A stretch of DNA of 34,841 nucleotides. Source: Paraburkholderia humisilvae (GTDB lineage Bacteria; Pseudomonadota; Gammaproteobacteria; Burkholderiales; Burkholderiaceae). The stretch covers positions 1-34,841 of the forward strand of contig NZ_CADIKH010000059.1 of assembly GCF_902859855.1 (NCBI RefSeq), read 5' to 3'. Position numbers and translations under genes: made by a program. Position 1 is the stretch's first letter. Every line of letters starts with the position of its first letter. This document shows positions 15,744 to 27,700 of this stretch, one piece after another. A model generated the notes under the pieces. The model did no database searches. It was not told the origin of the DNA and was given only the letters and a program-made list of their open reading frames with translations.

Positions 15744-18700
15744 ATGGCGTCACGCGCGCGCGCAAAACAACATCTTCACCACTCGTCGACAGCATTGAGC
15801 GCGAGCGTTCGTCCATTGTGCCGCGCGATTGCGGTGATGCTCGCAGCGGGGATGACCGCGCATGCGCATGCCGGGATGGTGAATCTCAGTGCGGCGGGTG
15901 GTCGGCCGGCGGGTGGCGCCGGCGGGGCGGGTGGCGCCGGGGTCACGAACCTCGGTGTATCGCCGCAGCAGGCGTTGCAACTGAGCCAGCCGTCGATTCG
16001 AAACCTTGCGCACGCGGCGCAGGGGATTGCGCAGCAGATCGCGGCGCAGCAGGCGGCGGCCGCAGCGGCCGCCAATGCGGCGAACGTGCCGAACGGCCTT
16101 GCTCCCGGCGGATTGCAGGTGGCGCCGGGGGTCAGTGCGGATACGAACAACCCGAACCTGTGGATCAACGCGAACGCGCCCAGGCAGAGCGTCGATGCGA
16201 GCGGTCACGTGACGGTCGAAGTCGATCAGACCTCACAAAACGCAGTCGCGACGTGGCAGACGATGAACGTCGGCAAGCAGACCACGCTCTATTTCAACCA
16301 GTCCCCGGGCACACAGAGCAACGGCGCGAACAGCTGGGTCATTTTGAACCGGATCATGGATCCGTCGATGGCGCCGAGCCAGATTCTTGGCAGCATCAAG
16401 GCCGAAGGCTCGGTGTATGTGGTCAATCGCAACGGCATTCTGTTTGGACCGGGCTCGCAGGTTAACGTGCATTCGCTGGTCGCGACGTCGCTCGATCTGC
16501 TCAACCAGAACGATGTGATCAAGCAAAGCGGTACGGATATTGCGAGAAGCAACCAGCTGTTCCTCAGCGCACAAGGCGGGCTGGCTGCGCTGGAGGCGTC
16601 GAATGTAACCGGTCAGACGGGCGCCCCCAACGAGGTGCTGGGGCTCGGCTATCAGGTCAAGGTGAATTCTCCGACCGACTACGAGTTGCCCGGCAGCGTG
16701 ACGATCGCGCCAGGCGCATCCATCACGACGCAAACAAACGGCACGGCCAGCGATGGAGGGTTTGTTCTGGTTGCCGCGCCAAATGTGAACAACGGCGGCA
16801 GCATCACGTCGACCGGCGGTCAGGTGGTGCTGGCCGCAGGGGTCGGCGTGAGCCTGACGCCGAATCCGGCAATGCCGCAGCAGTTGAAGCCCGAGCTGAG
16901 TGGTCAGCTGATCGTGCAGACTGGCCCGGTCAGTTCCGTGGACGTGACGCCGGCGGGCGCGTTGGTCAATACTGGCCTGATCCAGGCCGCGCGCGGCAAC
17001 GTGACACTGCTCGGCAGCAGCGTCCAGCAGAACGGCGTCGTTGGCGTGACGACCAGCGTGAACACGCCGGGGTCCATTACGATCTCGACTGTCGACGAAT
17101 ACTATGCGAATACGCCGACTGGAACGGCCTACAGCAATACAGGGCCGATTGGACCGGGACTGAGTGGGCGAGGGCTAGACACGCACCGTGCAGGGCTGCT
17201 GAGTTTCGGTTCGGATTCGGTGACGACGGTGATGCCGGACAACGATGGCCAGACCGCGACTTCGGCGCCGGGCACGGTCTTCACGGCCGGCAACATCACG
17301 ATGACCGGCGGCTCGATCTGGTTCCAGTCGGGGTCGCTGATTGAAGCGCCGGGCTCGACTGTTTCAGTCGCCGCATTGACGCCCAATCAGGGGGCGTCGC
17401 CGTCGGTGACGCCCCCTGGCGACACGGCAGTGCAAGGGCGCATCTATCTGGACACCGGTGCGACGATCGACGTGTCGGGTCTGTCGAATGTCGCACTGCC
17501 GATAGCCGATACGCTGGTGACGGTGCCGCGCATCGGCCAGAACGAGCTGGCCGATTCGCCGTTGCTGCGCAACGGCTTTTTGTTCGGTTTGCAGAATGTC
17601 GTGTTCGACAGCACGCTCACCGGTACGCGCAGCGACGGCGTGCAATGGGTCGGCAGCCCGCTCCTGAATCTCTCCGGCTATGTGAACCTGATTCCGCGCA
17701 CGATCGACCAGCTGTTGATCAACGGCGGCACGATTATCCTTTCGGGTAACGAAGTGATGACTGCCGCGGGTTCGTCGCTGAATCTGAACGGCGGCTATAT
17801 CCACTATCTCGGCGGCATGGTCAACACGACGCGCCTGATCGACTCGAACGGCGCGATCGTGCCGATCGGGCAGGCGGACCCGAACGATACGTTTGTCGGC
17901 ATTGCTGGCCAGTTCGTCGACAATCATCCGCGCTGGCATATCACCAACACGTACACGGACCCACTGCTCGCGGGCGGCACGTACGAAGGGGACTTCATCG
18001 TTGGCGGCAATGCAGGCACGCTGGACCTGTTCGCGTCATCGGCCATGGTGCTTGACGGCGATATCACCGCGCAGGCGTTGAGCGGCTCGAAGCAGGTGCA
18101 GGGCAACGACCAGGCAACCGGCGGCACATTCAACCTCGGCGCCGACCCTGCGCTCAAGCTGCTTGGCAATCTCGCGGGTCTTACGCTGCGCGCCGACACG
18201 TCGATAACCGGTCAGACCGGCACCATTATCCTGCAGAACAGCGCGCCGCAACTGACCGACCAGGCGCCGGATTTCTCGATCGACACGCCGCTTGATACGG
18301 ACGCGCTGAACGCGCTTTCGCCGAGCGATCCAAACAACCTGCGGGCCACAACTGTTGTGCCGACCGATACGCTCGCTGCGGGTGGATTCGCGAACGTGAA
18401 TCTGACGGCGAATGGCACCAATTCCAACGGCTTCATCGTGGCGGAAGGTTCGCAGCTGGTGCTGCAGCCGGGCGGCTCGCTGGTGATGAAGGGCGGGCCG
18501 TCCACGGAAGTGCTGGGCTCGCTGATCGTGCCGTCGGGCAACATCTCGATCAGCTCGGCGAAGATTGTGGTCGGTCCGGATGCGTTGCTGAGCGTCGCGG
18601 GCCAGTGGATCAACAACGACACGCAGCTGGCATCCGATACGACGCCTGGCGGCAGCGAATACATCAACGGCGGCAGCATCACGTTGACCTCGGCCAATAC

Positions 18701-21700
18701 CGATCTGCAGGCAGGCAGCGTGATCGACGTATCGAGCGGCGGCGAGATGCTGGCCAACGGCCAGATGCTGATGGAAAACGGCATTCCGGTCGGCGAGGGC
18801 GGCAGCCTGTCGTTGCTCAATGGCATCAACGGCTTATTTTCGAATGACGTTCCGCAAAGCAGCGGTCTTACCATCGACGGCACCATACGCAGCTTCGGAT
18901 TTTCGGGCGGCGGAACGCTGACGCTGCAGGCGAACGGTTTCCAGATCGGCGGTGATCCGTCGTCTGCACCGATCTGGTCGTTCTTTTTGCCAACGGACTT
19001 CTTCTCGCAACAAGGTTTCGGCAGCTACGTACTGAACGCCGTGCTCGATGCAACGGTAGCGCCCGGCGCCAAGGTAACCGTCACGCAACAGAACCTGATG
19101 CCGAATCTGCCGGCATTGCAGCATGCCGCGAGCGGCGCTGACCTGTCGACAAGCGGTCTTACTTCCGTTGGCACAATTGAGCCGTACTATCGTCAGCCGA
19201 CCAGTCTTGTCATCACGGCGGGCGGGTATGTGGCCAATCACGCAAATTCGTCACAAGGCGGTGGACCGGTTCCCGACATACCGGGCGTAACGGGCGCTGT
19301 GACGGTGGCGCAAGGTGCGGCGATTGTGGCCGATGCGGGTGCGAACATCAGTCTCGGGTCGCCGACGCAGGTGACGGTACTCGGAGCGCTAATCGCGCCG
19401 GGCGGCTCGATCACGCTGAGCGCGGACAGCAACGGCGTGCTGCCTGGACAGAGCACCGGCACCCTGTTTACGAGCGACAGCAAGTCCGTATGGCTCGGGC
19501 AGGATGCGGTACTGGACGTCTCCGGCGTCGCGTTGACCAATCCGCTTGCAACGCCGGTAAGAAACGGCCTGACTACGTTCGTTCCGAACACCGGCAAGGT
19601 GTTGTCTGGCGGCACGGTGTCGATCTCGGACGACTCCGGTTATATCGTTGCCGAGAAGGGCTCGGTGATCAACGTGTCGGGCGTGTCGGCGAACTTCGAC
19701 CAGTTGCAGGCGAATGGCGTGTACGCGTCGCAGCCGGTATGGAGCGATGCGGGCTCGATCACGCTGTCCGCGACCAGCGGCCTGTATTTCGACGGTACGC
19801 TGCAAGCGCACGGAGGTGCGCCGCAGGCGCAAGGCGGCACGCTGACGATCCTTCCTGATGCTAATGCGGTCACAAAAGTCTTCGAGCCTCACGGCGCCAG
19901 CACCGATCTGACCGGCGCGACCGCACTCATCATCCAGCAAAGCGGCGATTTGGTACCGGCAGGACTCGCGCCGGGGCAAAGCCTTGCCGATATCGTTGGT
20001 GAGACGGGCGTGCTGCAATTCTCGGCAGATCGGCTCGATGGCTCAGGCGTCGGCACGCTCGTGCTGGGCAGTCCGATTCCCAACATCACGACCAACGCGG
20101 TGCCGCCGATTATCTTTAGCGGCAATGTTGACCTCAGCACGAGCCAGGCCGTCATCATCAATTCAGGCACGGTTGCCGCGCTCAGCAGCGAGCAGGTGGC
20201 TAACCTTCTGCCGACCGGCGTTCCCGGACACCTGCAGGCGCCGGTGAGCACGTTGGCTGCCGCGCTCACGTCAGGCACCCCGACGGACACCGACGTCACG
20301 ATCAGCGCGCCCTATGTCGCGATTTCCGGGCCGTTTTTCGGCACGACACCGCAGTCGCAGACAACGTTACCGGCATCTGGGGATGGCACGCTCAACGTCA
20401 ACGCGTCGTTTATCGACCTGGAAAATGCATTCCAGTTGAGCAATTTCGGGCAGGCCACCTTTACGAGTAGCGGAGACATTCGCCTCAGCTCGACGAATAC
20501 CTCAGACACCGTGCTTGCGCCGGGCGTGATCTATACGCCGGGCAATCTGACTTTCAAGGCGGCGGATCTGTATCCATCGACGGGCAGCACGTTCGTGATC
20601 GATGCGGTCGCTCCGGCCGATTCGAGCGGCAACCGTGCACCCACAACCGTGACATTCGAGTCAAATGGCCAGTCGAGCGTGCCGCTGTCGGCGGGCGGCA
20701 CGCTGGTTGTGGATGCAACCAACATCATGCAGGGCGGCGCCGTGCGTGCGCCGTCCGGCAGCCTCATCTTCGGCGTCGGCGATCCGACCGACCCCAATGC
20801 ACTGCCGACGACCGCATATACCAATTTACCCGCGGTCGCAACGGATTCGGTGACGTTCGCGAGCGGGAGCCTGACGTCGGTGTCGAACGACGGCTCGATC
20901 ATTCCGTATGGAACGACGGTCGATGGTGTCGAATGGCAGTTCAATCCGATACCGTCGCAAACCACCGGGACGCCGGATCTGAACGCGCCGCCGGCCAAGT
21001 TCATCAGCGCGAACGGCAGCAGCGTGGCGCTCAATGCCGGTGCGACGATCGACCTGTCGGGCGGCGGCGACCTGCTGGCAACGGAATGGGTGCCGGGCAC
21101 GGGCGGCACGCGCGATGTCCTGTCGCAATACAACGTCAGCTTCGCGTCGAACCCGAGCGGCAGCGCAGTGCCGGTGAATGTCGGCGCGTCGAACGTCTAT
21201 GCGATCGTGCCGGGTGCGCAGACCCCGGTAGCGGCGTACGATCCGTATTTCGCGCAGACGGTGCAACCGTCGGTTAACGCGAACGGTTCGGCTGGGACAA
21301 CCACGTTGAGCGACGGCGTCGGCCATGCGGCGCTGAACGGCCCAATCGGCCAGTCGGTTTATCTGTCCGGTGTACCGGGTCTGCCCGCAGGGTTCTATAC
21401 GCTGCTGCCGGGCAAGTATGCAACGCTGCCCGGTGCTTTCCGCGTGACGCTGGCCACGGCAAGCGGTCCAGTCATACCGGGCGCGAGCAAGACGCTGCCC
21501 GATGGCACGGTGATGGTTGCCGGTTATTTCGGCAATGCACTGGACGGCAGCCGCAGCGCAACGCCGACCTTGTTCAACGTGCAGTCGGGCGCGGTTTGGC
21601 AGCAGTATTCGCAATACACGCTGACCAGCGCAAATGCCTTCTTCCCGAATCTGGCAGCCAGCGCGGGTAATGTCACGCCGCCGCTTCCTGTCGACGCGGG

Positions 21701-24700
21701 GCACCTGGTGCTGGCCGCGACCAACGCGCTTGCGCTGGGCGCGAAACTCAATACCGAGGCCGGGCCAGGCGGCGCGCCGGCGGAAGTCGATATCGCATCA
21801 GCGGACATCCAGATTCTCGGCAACGGTGAGGCCGGGTTGCAAGGCTATCTGCAGATCAGCGCCGACGAGCTCGACGCACTCGGCGCGGGCAGCCTGCTGA
21901 TCGGCGGCACACGCACGCAGACGAACACGGGTATTACGATCGATGCGATCGCCAATAGCGTCGTGGTGTCGAACGATGCGGCCAGTCCGCTAACGGGCCC
22001 GGAAATCCTGCTGGTCACGAATGCCGACCCGAACAGCACCGACCCGAACGCCGCGAACGGCTTGCGCATCGACGCGGGCAGCGTCATTCAGGCCAAGGGC
22101 GACTATCCTGCCGCGAAGGACGTGCCGATTACGATCGGCGTGGCGCCGGACAGCAGCGGAAAGGGGGGAGTATCCGGGGACGGTGCGCTGTTGCGCGTAT
22201 CGAACGGTAGCGACGCTGTCGTGACTCGCCTCAATACCACGGATGCAGCGACCAACCCCGGCATACTGACAGTCGGCGCGGGCGCGACCATTGCCGGTGG
22301 TGAAGCACTGACACTCGATTCTTCCGGCAACCTGAGGTTTGATCCCACCGCGATGTTCTCGGGCAACTCGATTGCCGTGGACGCATCGGCGATCACCTTC
22401 ACGAACCAGTCGGGTGAAGCCGCGGCTGCATTGCCGGGCTTTGTGGTCAGCGAGGCGCAACTCGCACAACTGTCGAACGCAAAGGAAGTCATTCTGCGCA
22501 GTTCGGGCGCGATGACTTTCGATGGCGACGTCAACGTGACGTTCGGCACCGACGTGGACCTGAGCGCCGGCACATTCACGAGCGATGGCGGCGCGGCGAC
22601 GCTTAACGGTCAGCGTATTGCCTTCACGAACGAAATCGGGTCGCCGACCAGCGCGGCGGGCACAGCAGGTTCCGGCACGCTAACTGTCAACGCGAACGAA
22701 ATCGACTTCGGCACCGGCGACAAGACGACGGCTGGTTTCAATGCGTCCGCGTTCAATGCGACTGGCGGCATTGTCGGCCAGAATACCGGGACGTTCGATT
22801 TCGGCGCGCAGGGCGTGACGCTCAGCGCACCGGTTTATCTGGCCGATACCAGTTCGGATCAGACGATCGAGACGACCGGTACGCTGAACCTGAACGCGAA
22901 CCAGGGCAAAGCGCTCGGGCTGACACCAGTCGGCGGCGCATTGTCTTTCACCGGCGGCACGCTCAACGACAACGGCGCGACGATCGTCGCGCCGGCCGGC
23001 AATGTGAGCCTCGAAGCGACGACCGGTGACCTGACGGTTAGCAACGGTTCCTTGGTGAGCGCTACGGGCGTTGCGAAGCAGTTCTTCGACCTCACGGTTT
23101 TTGCGCCCGCGGGTTCGATCTCGCTGATCGCGGACAAGGGCAGCGTGAACGTGCAGAGCGGCGCGACGCTCGACTTCTCGGGCGCAAGCGGCGGTGGCGC
23201 GGCCGGCAGCGTGACGCTGTCGGCGCCTGAGCAGGTCGTGAACCTGAGCGGCACAATCAAGGGCAACGCGGCGAAGGGCTATGCGGGCGGCTCGTTCTCG
23301 CTGGACACCGGCGGCGCGGTAGACCTTGATGGCCTCGCGACTGTGCTGGCCGCAAGCGGCGTGAATAACAGCATTGCCGTGCAGACCAACGCCGGCAACC
23401 TTATGCTGTCAGCGGGCAATACGCTCACCGCCCATTCGGTGTCACTGACGGCCGACGGCGGCGCGGGCAATGCTTCCGATGCGGCGAACGGCAATGTGAT
23501 CATCAACGGCACGATCAATGCCAATGGCGTGGCGACCGCATCGGGCGCTGTCGCGGGCGGGACGATCGATCTCTATGGCAAGAGCAGCGTGGATGTGGAA
23601 GGCACGCTGCTGGCCGAGAGTTCGGATGCCTACATTCTCGTCAATTCCGTGCCCACCGCGAACCCGAACTCCACGAAGCTGGGCGGTACGATCAACATCG
23701 GCACGAGCGGCACGCCGACGGACAACTCGTATAACGCGCAGTACGGGTACGAGAACGTGTCGCTGGCCAACTCGGGTCTGATCAAGCTCGGCGCGAACGC
23801 CCGGATCGATGTCTCGGGCGGCGGGGCGCTGACGGTCGCGGCGAATGGTCTCAAAGGGGGCGTGGTCAATCTGCGCGCGCCGCTGCTCGATGACGGCACC
23901 GTCAATGTGACACTGGGCATGTCCGATCCCGCGAGCCAGATTGTCGGCGCACGCGCGGTGAACATGCAGGCATACGCGGTGTGGAGTACGACCGACAATA
24001 CGACGGGTCCGCAGCACTTCGACGGGATCGTCGATCCGTCCGGCTGGTACGACAGCCATGGCAACCTGCTCGCGGGAACCTTCACGAGCCAGGACGGCAG
24101 CACGACGATCACCTACACGCCGGGAGCCGATGGTGCACTCGGCACCTTCACGACCAACGGCACGACCACGGCAGCGACGGCCGATCAGCTCGCGAGCGAT
24201 CTCGAGAACTTTTACTTCGCACCGTCATCGGCTAACACCGATCACGAAACGTTCTACGGCTATAAAGACGGAGACTCGTCGAAAGGCGCCGGCACGCTGA
24301 TGGGCTTCGTCGAAAACGGTCTCGACGGCGTGGCGACGCAGTTCGCGAACACTGGCATCACGAACTTCGCCGTGGTGCCGGGCATCGAACTCGACAATCC
24401 GAGCCCGAGCATCAATGACGGCGACATCTCGATTTTGACGCCGTGGAATCTGGGCGCCGGCAGTTCGACGGACCTGGCGTTCCGCTTTCATGGTGAGGCG
24501 CCGGTTATCACGTTCCGTGCTGAAAACGACGTCAAGGTGGAAGCGAGCCTGTCGGACGGGTTCTTTCAGATTGCGAATCCCACGGGCATTGGGGCTTCGA
24601 TAGTTGCACCGGGTTTTAACTACACCTACTCCACTGAACATGCCGCCCTGTATGGGCCGGCCTACTATTACGGCGGGTTCTATCTCAAGTACGGTTATGT

Positions 24701-27700
24701 TTCGCCCATTCTTGCCCCGGCGAAGCTGAGCGGTTCGTCTGATCTGACCTCTGAATATTATGCGCTTTATCACGAGTACATTGAGCTGCTGCTTCAACCT
24801 CAAACCGCCGTCGAGAAAGAATTTTCTCAACAGGGCACCGGACCGCTTGCTCTGCTTCATGTCCCTAATGGCGCTCACAAGGTAAATAGCTGGTTGAGCC
24901 AGCCGCTCATTGCCGGGCAGCCGACATTGACAGTTCCGTATCCGACGACGGGCGACCCGACGCAATACCTGCAGTACCTTGGGAATTACACGGCGTACCT
25001 CGACAGCGTGATCACTTATGCGATGACGAACGGGGTCACGCCTCATCTGGAGTGGGTGCAGCCTCCACCGACTTCCTTGAGCAGCGTGATTGCGCCGGGA
25101 ACGGTCATTGTGATCAGTCCTTCGGCCACGGACAATTCACCGTCGCCTGTTCCGGTAGCCGGCAATTCGTTACCGCTTCAGTCCGCGTCGCTGATGGGCG
25201 GGAACAGTACGAGCTTCAACATTGTCGCGGGCGCCAACCTTGCGAGCGCCAATCCGCTTGCACTGCAGGCCGCGGCACTCTTCACGCCATCGTCAGGCGA
25301 CCCTGCAACGGAAAACGGCAGTGTGATACTGGATGGACATTTTGCGTTCAACAACGCGAACAACCCGAACTCGCCCGATAAGCAGACCTTGCTGGCGCCG
25401 ACGACGATCCGTACCGGCAACGGCTCGATCTCGATCGCCGCTGGAAACGACATAACGCTTGCGGATACGCTTGCCCCCGGTGTGATCTACACGGCCGGCG
25501 TGCCCGTAGCGGGGACGGTCCAAGGGGGCACGGCGAGCATTCTCCCGGCCAGTCCCAATCAATCTCTGCCGGATCTCATCGTCTCGCCTACCGTCAGCCC
25601 CTACGCGGCGGGCGATATCAATGTTCACGCGCAAGGCGATATCACCGGTGTCGAAAATGTGGTCGACACGACGGGCGCACTGACGGGCCAGGCTGGCGTG
25701 AACATCAGCCAGTTCTGGTGGCAGTGGATGCAAACGAACAATCAGACAGGTCCGGTCGGGTTGACTACACCCACCACGCAAACCGTCCAGACTTCGATCA
25801 ACTTCGGCGCGTTCGATCAGGGGATCATGAGTGTCGGCGGCAATGTGTCCGTCAGCGCGGGCGGTGACATCACGAATCTTGCCGTTTCGCTGCCCACTAC
25901 GTGGTATCTGACAAACGCCACGACCGACAATCCGATTGTCAATACGGTCGGCGGCGGGGATCTTACTGTCAGGGCCGGTGGGAACATTCTGAGCGGTGAC
26001 TATTTCGTCGCGAAGGGTACCGCGACGATTAGCGCAGGCGGGCAGATCGGGGTGGGTTTGAGCGTGTCGTCAAACCTCGTGGGGCAGGCGCCGGTAGATG
26101 TGGCGCCGCTCTTTGCGTTGCAAGACGCAGTACTGAACGTTAGCGCCCGCCAAGGTGTGAATGTAGGTGGAGTGTTCGACCCGTCGTATCTCAAAGGCGG
26201 CGATGGTAAGGGTTATTCGTCCACGTCGGCCATCAATGTCGAATCGACGACAGGTGATGTTCAGTTCGGAACGCTGAATGTACAGCAACTGAGCTCGCTT
26301 CACGCCATTGGCGAAGCGGGCAGTGTTCTGCCTGCAACCGTGGATCTAACTGCCTTCACGGGTGGGATAACAGTTGCATCCGGTGGCGAACTGTTCCCGT
26401 CGGCAACGGGAAATCTGAACCTCATCGCGGATCAGTCGGTGAACCTTTCCAGCGTGAGCGGTTTAACTGTCAAGCAGATTGGTGGCGCTACCAATACTGC
26501 GTCAGTGTTCGGCATGCTGGATGTCGATCCGGCACAGATGCCCTCGCCGCTCGATCCCGACGCGATTATTCCTTTCCCGGACGACATCGGCACGACCGCG
26601 CACGCTCTGAGCGCGTTGCATGCGGATGACACGGACCCGGTGCGCATCTATAGCCTGAACGGCAGCATTATCGACGGCATTCTGGAACCGGCCGGGAAGG
26701 CCAATGCGGGGTCCTACGATAATCTGATTCGCCTGGTCGTCGACAAACCCGCACTGCTTCAGGCTGGCCAGGATATCTTGAATCTCGCTTTCCAGGGTCA
26801 GAATCTGCGTACCGACGACGTGACGCGTATCCTCGCGGGTCGCGATATTCTCGATACGCCGCTCGTGCGTGGTGACCTTACGATACCGAGCTTGGTGCTC
26901 GGCGGACCTGGTACGTTCGATGTCGAAGCCGGCCGTAATATCGGGCCACTGTCGAATGAACAGGATGCGATAGCCAGCAACGCAGGGGGGGTGAATACCA
27001 CTCCCAGTGCCCATCCTCCACTAGGGATCGAAGCGATCGGCAACGCGGCGAATCCAAACTTGCCGCACGAGAGTGCGAACGTTCAGGTGCTATTCGGAAT
27101 AGGGCCGGGCGTCGACTATGCCACGTTCATCTCCTCGTACATCGACCCCGCCAGCACGGTGACCGGCGTGCCGAGCTCGACGCCGGCACTGATCGCCTTC
27201 ATGGAACAGTACGATGCGGGCCTCGACGTGGATACGGGGTTTGCGCAGGACAAAGCAGCGGCGCTGGCCAAAGTGGGAACGCTGACGACGGAGCAGGCGT
27301 GGTCGCAATTCCAGGCGTTGCCTTCATACGTGCAGCAGATGTTCGCACAGCAGGTGCTCTTCAGCGTGCTGACGGACGTGGGCAACGACTTCAACAATCC
27401 GTCGAGCCCATTCTTCCATCAGTACGCGCGCGGGTATCAGGCGATCAATACGCTGTTCCCGGCTTCGCTCGGTTATACCGCGAACAACCTGGATGGCGGC
27501 AACAACGGCGCAAACAAGCTGGTGGATACCGGCGATCTTGACATTCGCAGCACCACGATCCAGACGCAGCAGGGCGGCAACGTCAGCATTCTCGGCCCTG
27601 GCGGACAGGCGCTGATTGGCAGCACGTCGGCGCCACCGGAGATCGTCAACGCCAGTGGCAACGTTGTGGCGGGCCCCAGCACGATGGGTATCCTCACGCT

